Assembly: GCA_002424845.1 (NCBI GenBank)
Contig: DILD01000091.1
Location: 82,947 to 109,531 of the forward strand
From: Thiobacillus denitrificans
GTDB taxonomy: Bacteria > Pseudomonadota > Gammaproteobacteria > Burkholderiales > Thiobacillaceae
Length of the DNA stretch: 26,585 nt
Reading direction: 5' to 3'
Shown: positions 7,265 through 15,173 of the stretch, piece by piece
How the letters are laid out: each line of letters starts with the position of its first letter
How positions within the stretch are numbered: position 1 is the stretch's first letter
The notes under the pieces: model-generated
What the model saw: only the letters and a program-made list of their open reading frames with translations
The model's database searches: none
Told to the model about the DNA's origin: nothing
Translations under genes and position numbers: made by a program

Positions 7265-10141
7265 TCAGTTTTTTTCGTGGCTGCGCGCGTCGTAACGCAA
7301 CACCTCGGGGCGCTCATAACGCTCGTCGCCCGGCAGCGCCTTCAGCGCGTCGAACTGCGGCCACGATCCGGTTTCACCCGGTTCGGCCTTCCAAAGCTTC
7401 ACGCGCAGGTCGAACCACGCCGCCTGGCCGGTCACCGGATCGGAGTTGGTGACGCGACGCTCGCCGGCCTTCTCCGGCAACAGCTCGGAAATCAGGTGGT
7501 TGAGCAGGAAGCCCTTGGTCGCCTCGGACGCGTTTTCCTTCAGGCCCCAGGCGCCCTTCTGCTTGCCGATGGCGTTCCAGGTCCAGATGGTATTTTCCTG
7601 GGTGCCTTCCATGGTCTTCACCTGGCAGCGGATCTTGCCGTTGTGCGACTCGACCCAGATCCAGTCGAAGTCCTTGATGCCCATTTCGGCTGCTTTGCGC
7701 GCGTTCATGTACATGTAGTTCTGCGCCATGATCTGACGCAGCCAGACGTTCTGCGAATCCCACGAGTGGTACATGAACATGGGGCGCTGGGTCAGCGCGA
7801 AGAAGGGATATTCGTCCTTGTCGACGCGCTGCTGTTCCAGCGGCTCGTACCACATCGGCAGCGGATCGAAGTACTTCACCAAGCGCTCGCGGTCGACCTG
7901 GTTGTTGGGCTGCGGGCCGTCGTACAGGCCCTGCCCCGCCAGGCGGAATTTCTGCAGCGGCTCGGAATAGAACTGCATGATGATGGGCTCGGCCTTGCCG
8001 ACGAAGCCGACATCCGCCGCCACGTCCAGGTAATCCTTGTTGGCGAAGCGCATGTATTTTTGATTATCGGGCCAGTGGTGCGCGAAGAAGCTCTGGTTCT
8101 CGATGTACTTCTGCCACTGGTTCGGATTGGGCTCGCCCTTGAGCGACTTCGTGCCGTCCTTGCCGCGCCAGCCGGCGAGGAAGCCCACGCCCGGCGAACG
8201 CTCGTAGTTGACGATGAAGTCCGGATAGTCCTTGAACTTGGGCGTGCCGTCCGGCTTGGTGAAGGCCGGGAATTTCAGGCGTCCCGCCAGTTCGACCATG
8301 ACTTCCTGCCACGGTCGCACATCACGGTCAGTTTTGACCAGCGGATAGCGGATCGCATCAGCCGCAGCATCCGGCTCGGAAATCGGCCGGTCGAGCAGCG
8401 AAATGCAGTCGTGCCGTTCGAGGTAAGTCGTGTCCGGCAGGATCAGGTCGGCGAAATTGGTCATCTCCGAATGGAAGGCGTCGATCACCACCAGGAACGG
8501 AATCTTGTACTGGCCGGGTTCTTCCGGATCCTTGGCGCGCAGCATGTCCTGGACGTTGGCCGTATTCATGGTCGAGTTCCACGCCATGTTGGCCATGAAC
8601 AGTATCAGCGTGTCGAGCGCGTAGGGATCGTGGTTGATCGCGTTGGTGATGACCATGTGCATCAGGCCGTGCGAGGCGATCGGCACTTCCCACGAATACG
8701 CCTTGTCGATGCGCAGCGGGTTGCCGAACTCGTCGATCACCAGGTCTTCCGGACGCGTCGGGAAGCCGAGCGGTGGGCGCGACAGCGGGGTGTTCGGCGC
8801 GTTGATGATGTCGATGTTGTTTTCCGGCAGCTGGTGCGGCGGGATCGGCTTCGGGTACGGCGCACGAGCGCGGAAGTTGCCCGGCGCGTCGAGCGCGCCC
8901 AGCAACATCTGGATCATGTGGATGGCGCGGCAGGAGTGAAAACCGTTGGAATGCGCCGCGATGCCGCGCATCGCGTACATCGCCACCGGTCGGCCCACCA
9001 CCTTGTCATGCTTGCGGCCCCACACGTCAGTCCATTCAATCGGCAGTTCGACCGTCTCCTTGAACGCGACATGCGCCATTTCCAGCGCGATGCGCTCGAT
9101 GGTCTCGGCCGGCAGGCCGCATTCCAGCGCCACGTTCTCCGGCGCATAGCGCTCGTCGAGATAGCGCTCGACCATCATCGACATAACGGTCTTGACGCGG
9201 CGGCCGTCCGGCGCCACGAATTCGCCGAACAGCGCCGGCGCGATGTCGCCGTCGATGCCGTTCCTGAAGGCTTCCTTGTCGATATCCCAGATCAGCGGCT
9301 GATCGTTTTCATCGCGCAGGAACAGGCCGTCGCCCTTCTGCCCCGGCGTCTGCACCACCAGCCAGGAGGCGTTGGTGTAGCGCACCAGGAATTCGTAGTC
9401 GAACTGCTCGTGCTTCAGCAGCACGTGCACCATCGACATGGCCAAGAGGCCGTCCATGCCCGGCTTGATCGGCAGCCATTCGTCGGCAATCGCCGAATAG
9501 CCGGTGCGCACCGGGTTAACGGTGACGAACTTGCCGCCCTTGCGCTTCAACTTTTCCAGACCGATCTTGATCGGGTTGGACGAGTGGTCTTCCGCCACGC
9601 CCCACATCAGGAAGTACTTGGCGTAATCCCAGTCGGGCGCCCCGAATTCCCAGAATGAGAAGCCGATGGAATAAAGGCCGGCCGCCGCCATGTTGACCGA
9701 ACAGAAGCCGCCGTGCGCCGACCAGTTCGGGGTACCGAACTGCTGCGCCCACAGACCGGTGAGCGCCTGCATCTGGTCGCGCCCGGTGAAGAACCCCAGC
9801 TTGGACGGGTCGGTCGCGCGGATTTCTTCCAGGCGGTCGGTCAGCACGTCGAGCGCCTGTTCCCAGGAGATCGCCTCGTAAATGCCTTCGCCGCGCTCGG
9901 TGCCCGGCTTCCGCATCAGCGGCTGGGTCAGCTTGGCGGTGGAATACTGCTTCATGATCCCTGCCGAACCCTTGGCACACAGCACGCCCTGGTTGGTGGG
10001 ATGGTTGCGGTTGCCCTGGATGAAGCGGACCTTGTTGTCCTCCAGCGTCACCTTGATGCCACAGCGGCAGGCACACATGTAACAGGTGGTGTACTTGATT
10101 TCCTGCGCGTCGTGATTTTCGAGTTTGATCTTGGCGTTCAT
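7265..10141 (-). CDS. soeA: Sulfite dehydrogenase molybdopterin subunit SoeA
   Basis: A 958-residue catalytic subunit of the DMSO-reductase superfamily, binding bis-MGD and one [4Fe-4S] cluster, proposed to oxidise sulfite to sulfate in the cytoplasm. The start used is ATG at 10141 (MNAKIKLENHDAQ), preceded by AGAGG. Cluster ligands are Cys20, Cys23, Cys27 and Cys55 (TTCYMCACRC, then GVLCAKG). Cys147 in GGFCSVNMA is a candidate molybdenum ligand. There is no Tat or Sec signal, which separates SoeA from the periplasmic polysulfide and thiosulfate reductases of this superfamily. Length and the soeABC order match the Allochromatium vinosum enzyme. The moaC gene just upstream supplies cofactor synthesis. 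Confidence 0.92.
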   Translation of the reverse strand: MNAKIKLENHDAQEIKYTTCYMCACRCGIKVTLEDNKVRFIQGNRNHPTNQGVLCAKGSAGIMKQYSTAKLTQPLMRKPGTERGEGIYEAISWEQALDVLTDRLEEIRATDPSKLGFFTGRDQMQALTGLWAQQFGTPNWSAHGGFCSVNMAAAGLYSIGFSFWEFGAPDWDYAKYFLMWGVAEDHSSNPIKIGLEKLKRKGGKFVTVNPVRTGYSAIADEWLPIKPGMDGLLAMSMVHVLLKHEQFDYEFLVRYTNASWLVVQTPGQKGDGLFLRDENDQPLIWDIDKEAFRNGIDGDIAPALFGEFVAPDGRRVKTVMSMMVERYLDERYAPENVALECGLPAETIERIALEMAHVAFKETVELPIEWTDVWGRKHDKVVGRPVAMYAMRGIAAHSNGFHSCRAIHMIQMLLGALDAPGNFRARAPYPKPIPPHQLPENNIDIINAPNTPLSRPPLGFPTRPEDLVIDEFGNPLRIDKAYSWEVPIASHGLMHMVITNAINHDPYALDTLILFMANMAWNSTMNTANVQDMLRAKDPEEPGQYKIPFLVVIDAFHSEMTNFADLILPDTTYLERHDCISLLDRPISEPDAAADAIRYPLVKTDRDVRPWQEVMVELAGRLKFPAFTKPDGTPKFKDYPDFIVNYERSPGVGFLAGWRGKDGTKSLKGEPNPNQWQKYIENQSFFAHHWPDNQKYMRFANKDYLDVAADVGFVGKAEPIIMQFYSEPLQKFRLAGQGLYDGPQPNNQVDRERLVKYFDPLPMWYEPLEQQRVDKDEYPFFALTQRPMFMYHSWDSQNVWLRQIMAQNYMYMNARKAAEMGIKDFDWIWVESHNGKIRCQVKTMEGTQENTIWTWNAIGKQKGAWGLKENASEATKGFLLNHLISELLPEKAGERRVTNSDPVTGQAAWFDLRVKLWKAEPGETGSWPQFDALKALPGDERYERPEVLRYDARSHEKN

Positions 10142-10168
10142 GCGGCCTCTGCGTTCAAAATGATCCCC

Positions 10169-10196
10169 AGCGGCTTCAAGAAGAAACCGCTTTTTT
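10169..10196. other. Hairpin with T run in the soeA leader
   Basis: AGCGGCTTC (10169-10177) and GAAACCGCT (10183-10191) form a 9-bp stem with one G-T pair and a five-base loop, followed on the plus strand by six T. It looks like a plus-strand terminator, yet no plus-strand gene precedes it. In the soeA leader RNA it would be a hairpin starting about 28 bases before the ATG. Confidence 0.45.
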
Positions 10197-10284
10197 CCTG
10201 CCTGGATATACACACTAGGTGACTGCCGGAAACAGCGCCAGCGCCTCAACACCGGGGACTGTGGGGACAACTAATATATTAATC

Positions 10285-10319
10285 TTTTCGAATATACTGT
10301 TATTTTGCACTTTTGGCAG
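10285..10319 (-). promoter_or_regulatory. soeA promoter sharing an element with rhd
   Basis: On the minus strand CTGCCA (10314-10319) is spaced 17 bp from TATATT (10291-10296), giving a start near 10284 and a ~142-base leader. The bases AGTATATTCGAAAA (10298 down to 10285) match the rhd promoter at 13 of 14 positions. The palindrome TAATATATTA (10272-10281) lies just downstream. Confidence 0.6.
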
Positions 10320-10364
10320 CCCGGCTGGCAAGCAAAACGGCTGATAGCCCCATAAAACCGGCTA

Positions 10365-10394
10365 ATTATAATCCTTGTTTTTTTAAGGGGTTAA
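10365..10394 (-). promoter_or_regulatory. Possible second upstream promoter for soeABC
   Basis: On the minus strand a perfect TATAAT (10365-10370) is preceded at 18 bp by TTAACC (10389-10394), which matches the -35 consensus at four of six bases. It would add a longer leader to soeA. It may instead be chance in an AT-rich stretch. Confidence 0.35.
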
Positions 10395-10611
10395 ATCGCG
10401 ATCGGCCCGGATTCGCTTCGTGTGGCGCCTCAACCCGCAATGATTCAATCAATGTCCGGGACAACACCTGCCACCCCTGAATCGGGCCGGTTAAAACATG
10501 GCGAACACGACCGCTAGCATCCAGCAGAACCGGTAGCCAGGGCGTGACTGCCGAGCGCCATGGATACATGCACACGCTTGGGCATCTTGCCGCAGCGCCA
10601 TGCCGGCACAA
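10366..10611 (-). pseudogene. Possible remnant of a thioredoxin-like gene
   Basis: An 81-codon frame with no good ribosome binding site fills most of the gap between moaC and soeA. Its middle part (PWLPVLLDASGRVRHVLTG) resembles the cis-proline strand and following turn of TlpA/SoxW-like thioredoxins, and the part before it does not. This could be the end of a decayed redox gene, or chance. The call is weak. Confidence 0.2.
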
Positions 10612-10624
10612 GAGGATAGTTTGA

Positions 10625-11116
10625 CTAGCATTCCCCCGATGGAGACGAACGCCAGTGCCCGGAGCGACCGCCCTGCTTTTCCAGCAAGCGGATATCCGAC
10701 ATCGTCATGCCACGGTCAACGGCCTTGCACATGTCGTAGATGGTCAGCAACGCCACGCTGACACCGGTCAGCGCCTCCATCTCCACACCGGTCTTGCCGA
10801 CGGTTTCGGCCGTCACCCTGCATGCAATCCACGACTCGACCTCATCGTGCGCGAACTCCACCGCCACTTTCGTCAGCGCAATCGGATGGCACAACGGGAT
10901 CAATTCGGCCGTGCGTTTGGTCGCCTGGATTGCCGCGATGCGTGCGATGCCCAGCACGTCGCCCTTGGCGGCCTGCCCGCCAAGAATGCGCGCCAGCGTA
11001 TCGGGTAACATGTTGATCCGTCCGCTCGCCACGGCGACTCGCCGGGTATCGTCCTTGTCCGCGACGTCGACCATGACCGCGCGGCCGCGTTCGTCAAAAT
11101 GGGTAAATTCGCTCAT
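10625..11116 (-). CDS. moaC: Cyclic pyranopterin monophosphate synthase MoaC
   Basis: A 163-residue MoaC, which with MoaA turns GTP into cyclic pyranopterin monophosphate, the first stage of molybdenum cofactor synthesis. Family motifs are visible in order: FDERGRAVMVDV near the N-terminus, LIPLCHPI in the middle, and GVEMEALTGVSVALLTIYDMCK, cited here as VEMEALTG and LTIYDMCK, toward the end. Length is usual for the family. The start has GAGAG a few bases upstream. It lies upstream of soeA on the same strand, 483 bp from its start, consistent with supplying cofactor to SoeA. It diverges from the bepA-like gene across a ~100-bp shared promoter region. Confidence 0.96.
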   Translation of the reverse strand: MSEFTHFDERGRAVMVDVADKDDTRRVAVASGRINMLPDTLARILGGQAAKGDVLGIARIAAIQATKRTAELIPLCHPIALTKVAVEFAHDEVESWIACRVTAETVGKTGVEMEALTGVSVALLTIYDMCKAVDRGMTMSDIRLLEKQGGRSGHWRSSPSGEC

Positions 11117-11218
11117 GCTCTCAGGCTCGTTTTATCAATGAAGTGGGAACCTTGCCGACAAGTTGTGCATCCTAAACCAAATGCCAGAATATCCCGCCGT
11201 CTTTGCCTGCCTCGTCCG

Positions 11219-12640
11219 ATGATGCTGCGCACCCTGCTTGCCATCGCCCTGGCCATCCAGCCGGCTATTGCCGCCGACCTGCCTGACCTGGGCGAAGTCT
11301 CGCGACAATATCTGTCCGACCAGGAAGAACAGGCGCTGGGGCGCGTCATCATGCGCGATGTCTATACCGACCCGCGCTACCTGGACGACCCGGAAATCGA
11401 AAACTATCTCAACCAGCTCGGTTACAAACTGGTTTCGGTCAGCGCGCGCAACCAGCGCAGTTTCAACTTCTTTGTTGTCGACGACCCCGCCATCAACGCT
11501 TTTGCCATGCCCGGCGGCAACATCGGCGTGCACACAGGCCTGCTGCTTGCTGCGCAAAGTGAGTCCGAACTGGCCAGCGTAGTCGCCCACGAAATCGCCC
11601 ACGTCACCCAGGACCACATTGCGCGCATGGTCGCCTCACAGAGCCAAAGTCAGTGGCCAACCCTGGCCGCACTGGCACTGGCGCTGCTGGCAGCGCGCTC
11701 CAACCCCAACGTGACCAGTGCGGCCATTGCCTCCACCCAAGCTTACTCAATCCAGAACCAGCTCAACTACAGCCGCGATTACGAACGCGAGGCCGACCGC
11801 CTGGGTTACGACATGCTGACGCGCGGCGGTTACGACCCGCGGGCAATGAGCGGCTTCTTCAATCGGCTCGAGCGTGCCAACCGGTTTTACGACAACAGCG
11901 CCCCGGCCTATCTGCGCACTCACCCGCTCACCACCGAACGCATGGCCGACATGCAGGCACGCAGCGAAGGCGAGTCCTACCAGCAAGTGGCGGACAGCCT
12001 GGGCTTTCAGCTGGTTCGGGCCCGCCTGCGCGCACAGGAAGGCAGCCCACAGGACGCCGTGCTCATCGCGCGCAATGCACTGAAGGACAAGCGTTACAGC
12101 AGCGAAACGGCCGCCCGCTACGCACTCGCCGCCGCCCTGCTGCGGGCACGCCAGTTCACCGAGGCCGAAATCGAAGTGCAAAAGCTGCTGGCGAACAAAC
12201 CGGTAGACCCGATGATCCAGCAATTGGCGGCCCGTGCCGCGCTGGGAGCCGGCAAGGCGAAAATCGCCTTGCAACGCTACCAGGCGGGTACTGCGGACCA
12301 TCCCGGCTACCTGCCACTGCAATACGGGCATGCCGAAGCCTTGCTGTCCGAGGGGCGTGGCGGCGAGACTCTGGCCCAAGTCGATCACCTGCTCACGCTA
12401 CACCCCTCCGACCGCCGACTATGGCAGTTGGCCGCCCAGGCACACGCCCAGCAAGGGCATCGCCTGCTCAGCCACCGCGCCCAGGCCGAAGCCGCAGCCT
12501 TGAGCGGCAATCTGATTGCGGCCATCGAGCATCTGGACCTCGGGATCAAGGCGGGCGATGGCAGCTTTCATGAAATGTCAGCGGCGGAAGCGCGGCGACG
12601 CGAGTGGCAGGCGCTCGAAAAATCACAGCGCCCGAATTAA
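11219..12640 (+). CDS. bepA: Periplasmic M48 metalloprotease with TPR repeats, BepA-like
   Basis: A zinc metalloprotease of family M48 with a C-terminal helical TPR domain, like BepA/YfgC, which helps assemble or degrade outer-membrane proteins such as LptD. Taking ATG 11219 as start gives 473 residues with a clear signal peptide (LLAIALAIQPAIAA, cleaved near residue 19). HEIAH supplies His124, Glu125 and His128, and the EREAD segment at residues 188-192 supplies the third ligand. The C-terminal half, from about residue 275, is a run of Ala/Leu-rich helix pairs typical of TPRs. No strong ribosome binding site precedes 11219 or 11222; longer in-frame starts overlap the moaC promoter and would bury the signal peptide. 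BepA (~487 residues) is the best match. Confidence 0.9.
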   Translation: MMLRTLLAIALAIQPAIAADLPDLGEVSRQYLSDQEEQALGRVIMRDVYTDPRYLDDPEIENYLNQLGYKLVSVSARNQRSFNFFVVDDPAINAFAMPGGNIGVHTGLLLAAQSESELASVVAHEIAHVTQDHIARMVASQSQSQWPTLAALALALLAARSNPNVTSAAIASTQAYSIQNQLNYSRDYEREADRLGYDMLTRGGYDPRAMSGFFNRLERANRFYDNSAPAYLRTHPLTTERMADMQARSEGESYQQVADSLGFQLVRARLRAQEGSPQDAVLIARNALKDKRYSSETAARYALAAALLRARQFTEAEIEVQKLLANKPVDPMIQQLAARAALGAGKAKIALQRYQAGTADHPGYLPLQYGHAEALLSEGRGGETLAQVDHLLTLHPSDRRLWQLAAQAHAQQGHRLLSHRAQAEAAALSGNLIAAIEHLDLGIKAGDGSFHEMSAAEARRREWQALEKSQRPN

Positions 12641-12721
12641 GCCACCCCCCCCAAAAGCCATAAGCCCAACGGCTGGTAGTAATTTACCCTGCGATATGGC
12701 TTTAAATATTCACACTTGGCC

Positions 12722-12774
12722 TTGCATGGAAAAAACCAATTCCACTATGCTTGACCCTATCCAATATCGGATAG
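12722..12774 (+). promoter_or_regulatory. Possible soxX promoter with inverted-repeat operator
   Basis: The perfect inverted repeat CTATCC-AATATC-GGATAG (12757-12774) lies about 70 bp before the soxX start. Just before it TTGCAT (12722-12727) and TATGCT (12746-12751) at 18-bp spacing form a weak promoter that would start transcription at the repeat. The repeat is plain; the promoter boxes are tentative. Confidence 0.4.
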
Positions 12775-12842
12775 CGCTCCCCGCAAGATTTTTTCATGCG
12801 GAAAGCGCCTACACCACGTTGTCAAAAATTAGGAGGATGACC

Positions 12843-13223
12843 ATGCGAAAGTTGCATCATGTAGCAGCGGCCTGTGCGATCAGCGCCATCATGTTGTCGG
12901 GCAATGTTCTGGCACAAGCCCCGGCTGGCGCAACTGCCCCCAAGGAGGAAATGACCGGCAAGGAACTCGCGTTCAACAACCGCAAGGGCAACTGTCTGGC
13001 ATGCCACGCCATGCCGACCGTGCCTGATGCGGTGTCCGCGGGTTTGTATGGTCCGCCGCTGATCGCCATGAGCGCCCGTTTCCCCGACAAAGCCAAGATG
13101 CGCGCCCAGATCTGGGACGCCACGGTATTAAACCCGGCCACCACCATGATTCCGTTCGGCAAGCATGGCGTTCTGACGGAAGCTGAAATCGATAAAGTGA
13201 CCGATTTTGTGTACGGTCTGTAA
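12843..13223 (+). CDS. soxX: Sulfur-oxidising protein SoxX, monohaem cytochrome c
   Basis: A 126-residue periplasmic c-type cytochrome that pairs with SoxA to attach thiosulfate to the SoxY cysteine. A signal peptide ends near Ala26 (NVLAQA). The haem motif is CLACH at Cys51, Cys54 and His55. Met102 in TTMIPFGKHGVLT is the expected distal ligand. The C-terminal LTEAEIDKVTDFVYGL is typical of SoxX. AGGAGG at 12831-12836 is six bases before ATG 12843; an ATG directly abutting the site at 12837 is too close to use. It is the first gene of soxXYZA. Confidence 0.96.
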   Translation: MRKLHHVAAACAISAIMLSGNVLAQAPAGATAPKEEMTGKELAFNNRKGNCLACHAMPTVPDAVSAGLYGPPLIAMSARFPDKAKMRAQIWDATVLNPATTMIPFGKHGVLTEAEIDKVTDFVYGL

Positions 13224-13259
13224 TCACTCGTTACATTGTTCCAATCAGGAGATTTGCCC

Positions 13260-13727
13260 ATGAACGCACTTCGTAGAAACGTACTCAAAAGCGCCGCAGG
13301 CGCAGGCGCCGTGGCCGTGGCCGTGGCTGCCGGTCTGTTGAAGCCGACCCAAGCCATGGCGGCCTGGAACAAGTCCGCGTTTGAGGCCAAAAGCGTCGCC
13401 GACGCGATGAATGGCCTGGGCGTAACCAGCCCGGCCGACAGCAAGGACATCACAATCAAGGCGCCGGACATCGCTGAAAACGGCGCGGTCGTACCGGTCG
13501 AAGTGAGCACCAGCATCGCCGGCACCACCCGCATCGCCATCATTGCCGAGAAGAACGGCACCCCGCTGGTGGGCAACTTCAACCTGCCCAGCGGCACCGA
13601 GGGCTTCATTTCCACCCGCATCAAGATGGGCCAGACTTCGCTCGTTCGCGCGGTGGTCACGGCAGGCGGCAAAACCTACACGACCGCCAAGGAAGTGAAA
13701 GTCACCATCGGCGGCTGCGGCGGCTGA
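13260..13727 (+). CDS. soxY: Thiosulfate-carrier subunit SoxY
   Basis: A 155-residue periplasmic carrier that holds sulfur intermediates on its terminal cysteine. The C-terminus is GGCGG, the defining SoxY motif, with the substrate cysteine at residue 153. The N-terminus has a Tat-type signal: the twin arginine in LRRNVLK, then an Ala/Val-rich core and cleavage near AMA. AGGAG lies about eight bases before ATG 13260. It exports together with SoxZ, encoded 54 bp downstream. All other Sox enzymes act on the group bound to this cysteine. Confidence 0.97.
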   Translation: MNALRRNVLKSAAGAGAVAVAVAAGLLKPTQAMAAWNKSAFEAKSVADAMNGLGVTSPADSKDITIKAPDIAENGAVVPVEVSTSIAGTTRIAIIAEKNGTPLVGNFNLPSGTEGFISTRIKMGQTSLVRAVVTAGGKTYTTAKEVKVTIGGCGG

Positions 13728-13781
13728 TCGACCGGTCCGGACTCGAAACACTCTCTTACATATTCAGGAAAGGATAGCCAA

Positions 13782-14096
13782 ATGGCTCAACCAATGCGTA
13801 TCCGCGCCACCATGGCCGGCGATGTCGCCGACATCAAAGTGCTGATGAACCACCCGATGGAAACCGGCACCCGTAAAGATGCCAAAACCGGCCAGCTGGT
13901 CCCCGCTCACTTCATTACCGAAGTGACTTCCACCATCAACGGCAAAGACGTGCTGAATGCCGAGATGGGGGGCGCCGTGTCCAAGAACCCCTTCCTGGGC
14001 TTCAAGGTCAAGGGTGCCAAGGCAGGCGACAAGGTCGTCGTCAACTGGGTCGACAACACGGGCGACAAGAACACCGCCGAAGCCACTATCGGCTAA
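13782..14096 (+). CDS. soxZ: Thiosulfate-carrier subunit SoxZ
   Basis: A 104-residue immunoglobulin-like partner of SoxY. Family segments are visible: MRIRATMAGDVADIKVLMNHPMETG, cited as IKVLMNHPMETG, then VPAHFITEV and a C-terminal beta-rich end. It has no signal peptide of its own and is expected to leave the cytoplasm with SoxY through Tat. GGAAAGGAT precedes the ATG. A perfect hairpin follows the gene before soxA. Confidence 0.96.
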   Translation: MAQPMRIRATMAGDVADIKVLMNHPMETGTRKDAKTGQLVPAHFITEVTSTINGKDVLNAEMGGAVSKNPFLGFKVKGAKAGDKVVVNWVDNTGDKNTAEATIG

Positions 14097-14111
14097 GTCG
14101 GCAGTTTTCGA

Positions 14112-14130
14112 GCGGGGCATCATGCCCCGC
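14112..14130 (+). other. Hairpin between soxZ and soxA
   Basis: GCGGGGCAT and ATGCCCCGC are perfect complements separated by a single base, giving a stem of about eight pairs with a three-base loop. No T run follows. It lies 15 bp past the soxZ stop and about 35 bp before soxA. It could block 3' decay of the XYZ part of the mRNA or partly attenuate soxA. Confidence 0.6.
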
Positions 14131-14164
14131 AATCGCTTTATTCATCAGGTTTCAGGAGGACGGC

Positions 14165-15010
14165 ATGAAACAACAAACTATTATGAAACTGCTGGCAGGG
14201 ATGGTCGGCTTGGGCATTGCATTGGGGGCGGCCACCGCGCACGCTTCCCCCTCGAAGGATCGGCAGGATCTGATCAAGTACTACAAGGGCAAATACCCCA
14301 ACATCAAGGTTGACGATTACGTCTACGGCGCGCTGGCATTCGATGCCGACAGCAAGGCCCAGTACGATGCCATCATGGAGTTCCCGCCTTTCGATTCGCA
14401 GATCGAAGCCGGCCGCAAAATGTGGGAAACCCCGTTCAAAAACGGCAAGACCTATGCCAGCTGCATGCCCAATGGCGGCAAACATATCGCCGGCAACTAC
14501 CCCATGTTCGACGAGGCCAAGGACAAGGTCGTCACGCTGATCGATGCGCTCAATGACTGCCGGGTTGCCAACGGAGAAGAAGCCTACAAGCCCAACGACA
14601 TGAAGACCATGGGCCCGCTGACGGCCTACATGCGCACCCTGTCCGATGGCATGATGATGAACGTCAAGGTCAACGGCCCCAAGGCAATGGCCGCTTATGC
14701 GGACGGCAAGAAAACCTTCTTCACCCGCAAGGGCCAGCTCAACTTTGCCTGCGCCAGCTGTCACGTGCAGAACGCCGGCACCCGCCTGCGTTCCGAGCTG
14801 ATCTCGCCGGCCGTCGGTCACACCGTGCACTGGCCGGTGTTCCGTGGTGGCGACAACCTGGTGGCGCTGCAAAACCGCTACACCGGCTGCTTCAGCCAGG
14901 TTCGCGCTGTCCCGCCCCCGGTCGGCGGCACGGTGATGAACAACCTGGAGTACTTCCACTCCTCGCTGTCCAACGGATTGCCGATGAAGGCTTCGGTGTT
15001 CCGCAAGTAA
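14165..15010 (+). CDS. soxA: Sulfur-oxidising protein SoxA, monohaem form
   Basis: A 281-residue periplasmic cytochrome c that joins SoxX to oxidise thiosulfate onto SoxY. A signal peptide ends at AHA|SPSK near residue 27. Only one haem motif is present, CASCH at Cys196, Cys199 and His200. Cys242 in TGCFSQVRAV is the conserved cysteine-persulfide haem ligand. Where dihaem SoxA proteins have a second CxxCH, this one has isolated Cys100 and Cys132, which in monohaem members form a disulfide. AGGAGG sits five bases before the ATG. A strong terminator follows the gene. Confidence 0.96.
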   Translation: MKQQTIMKLLAGMVGLGIALGAATAHASPSKDRQDLIKYYKGKYPNIKVDDYVYGALAFDADSKAQYDAIMEFPPFDSQIEAGRKMWETPFKNGKTYASCMPNGGKHIAGNYPMFDEAKDKVVTLIDALNDCRVANGEEAYKPNDMKTMGPLTAYMRTLSDGMMMNVKVNGPKAMAAYADGKKTFFTRKGQLNFACASCHVQNAGTRLRSELISPAVGHTVHWPVFRGGDNLVALQNRYTGCFSQVRAVPPPVGGTVMNNLEYFHSSLSNGLPMKASVFRK

Positions 15011-15025
15011 GCGAACAGGCTGGAT

Positions 15026-15054
15026 GAAAAAAGCCCGGGAAACCGGGCTTTTTC
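15026..15054 (+). terminator. Rho-independent terminator after soxA
   Basis: AAGCCCGG (15031-15038) and CCGGGCTT (15043-15050) form a perfect stem around GAAA, followed by T residues. It closes soxXYZA and implies a separate promoter for soxB. Weak boxes TTGTCA (15072-15077) and TACTAT (15097-15102) lie beyond it, though at 19-bp spacing. Confidence 0.88.
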
Positions 15055-15173
15055 TATTTCATCGCGCACCATTGTCACGCCTGCATGAGCCTTAGCTACT
15101 ATTTACGGGCTTCACTGCAAATTCCAAAATGGCCAGTCTGTTTCACGCCACACCATTACCCGAGGAGTCATCC

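Noticed and set aside
7277..9658. 793-codon plus-strand frame opposite soeA
   Set aside because: It is the antisense shadow of a GC-rich gene: high Arg/His/Val content, no recognisable domain, and soeA is certain on the other strand.
10142..10270. 43-residue N-terminal extension of SoeA
   Set aside because: It would need a TTG start without a ribosome binding site, and it adds no signal peptide or conserved sequence.
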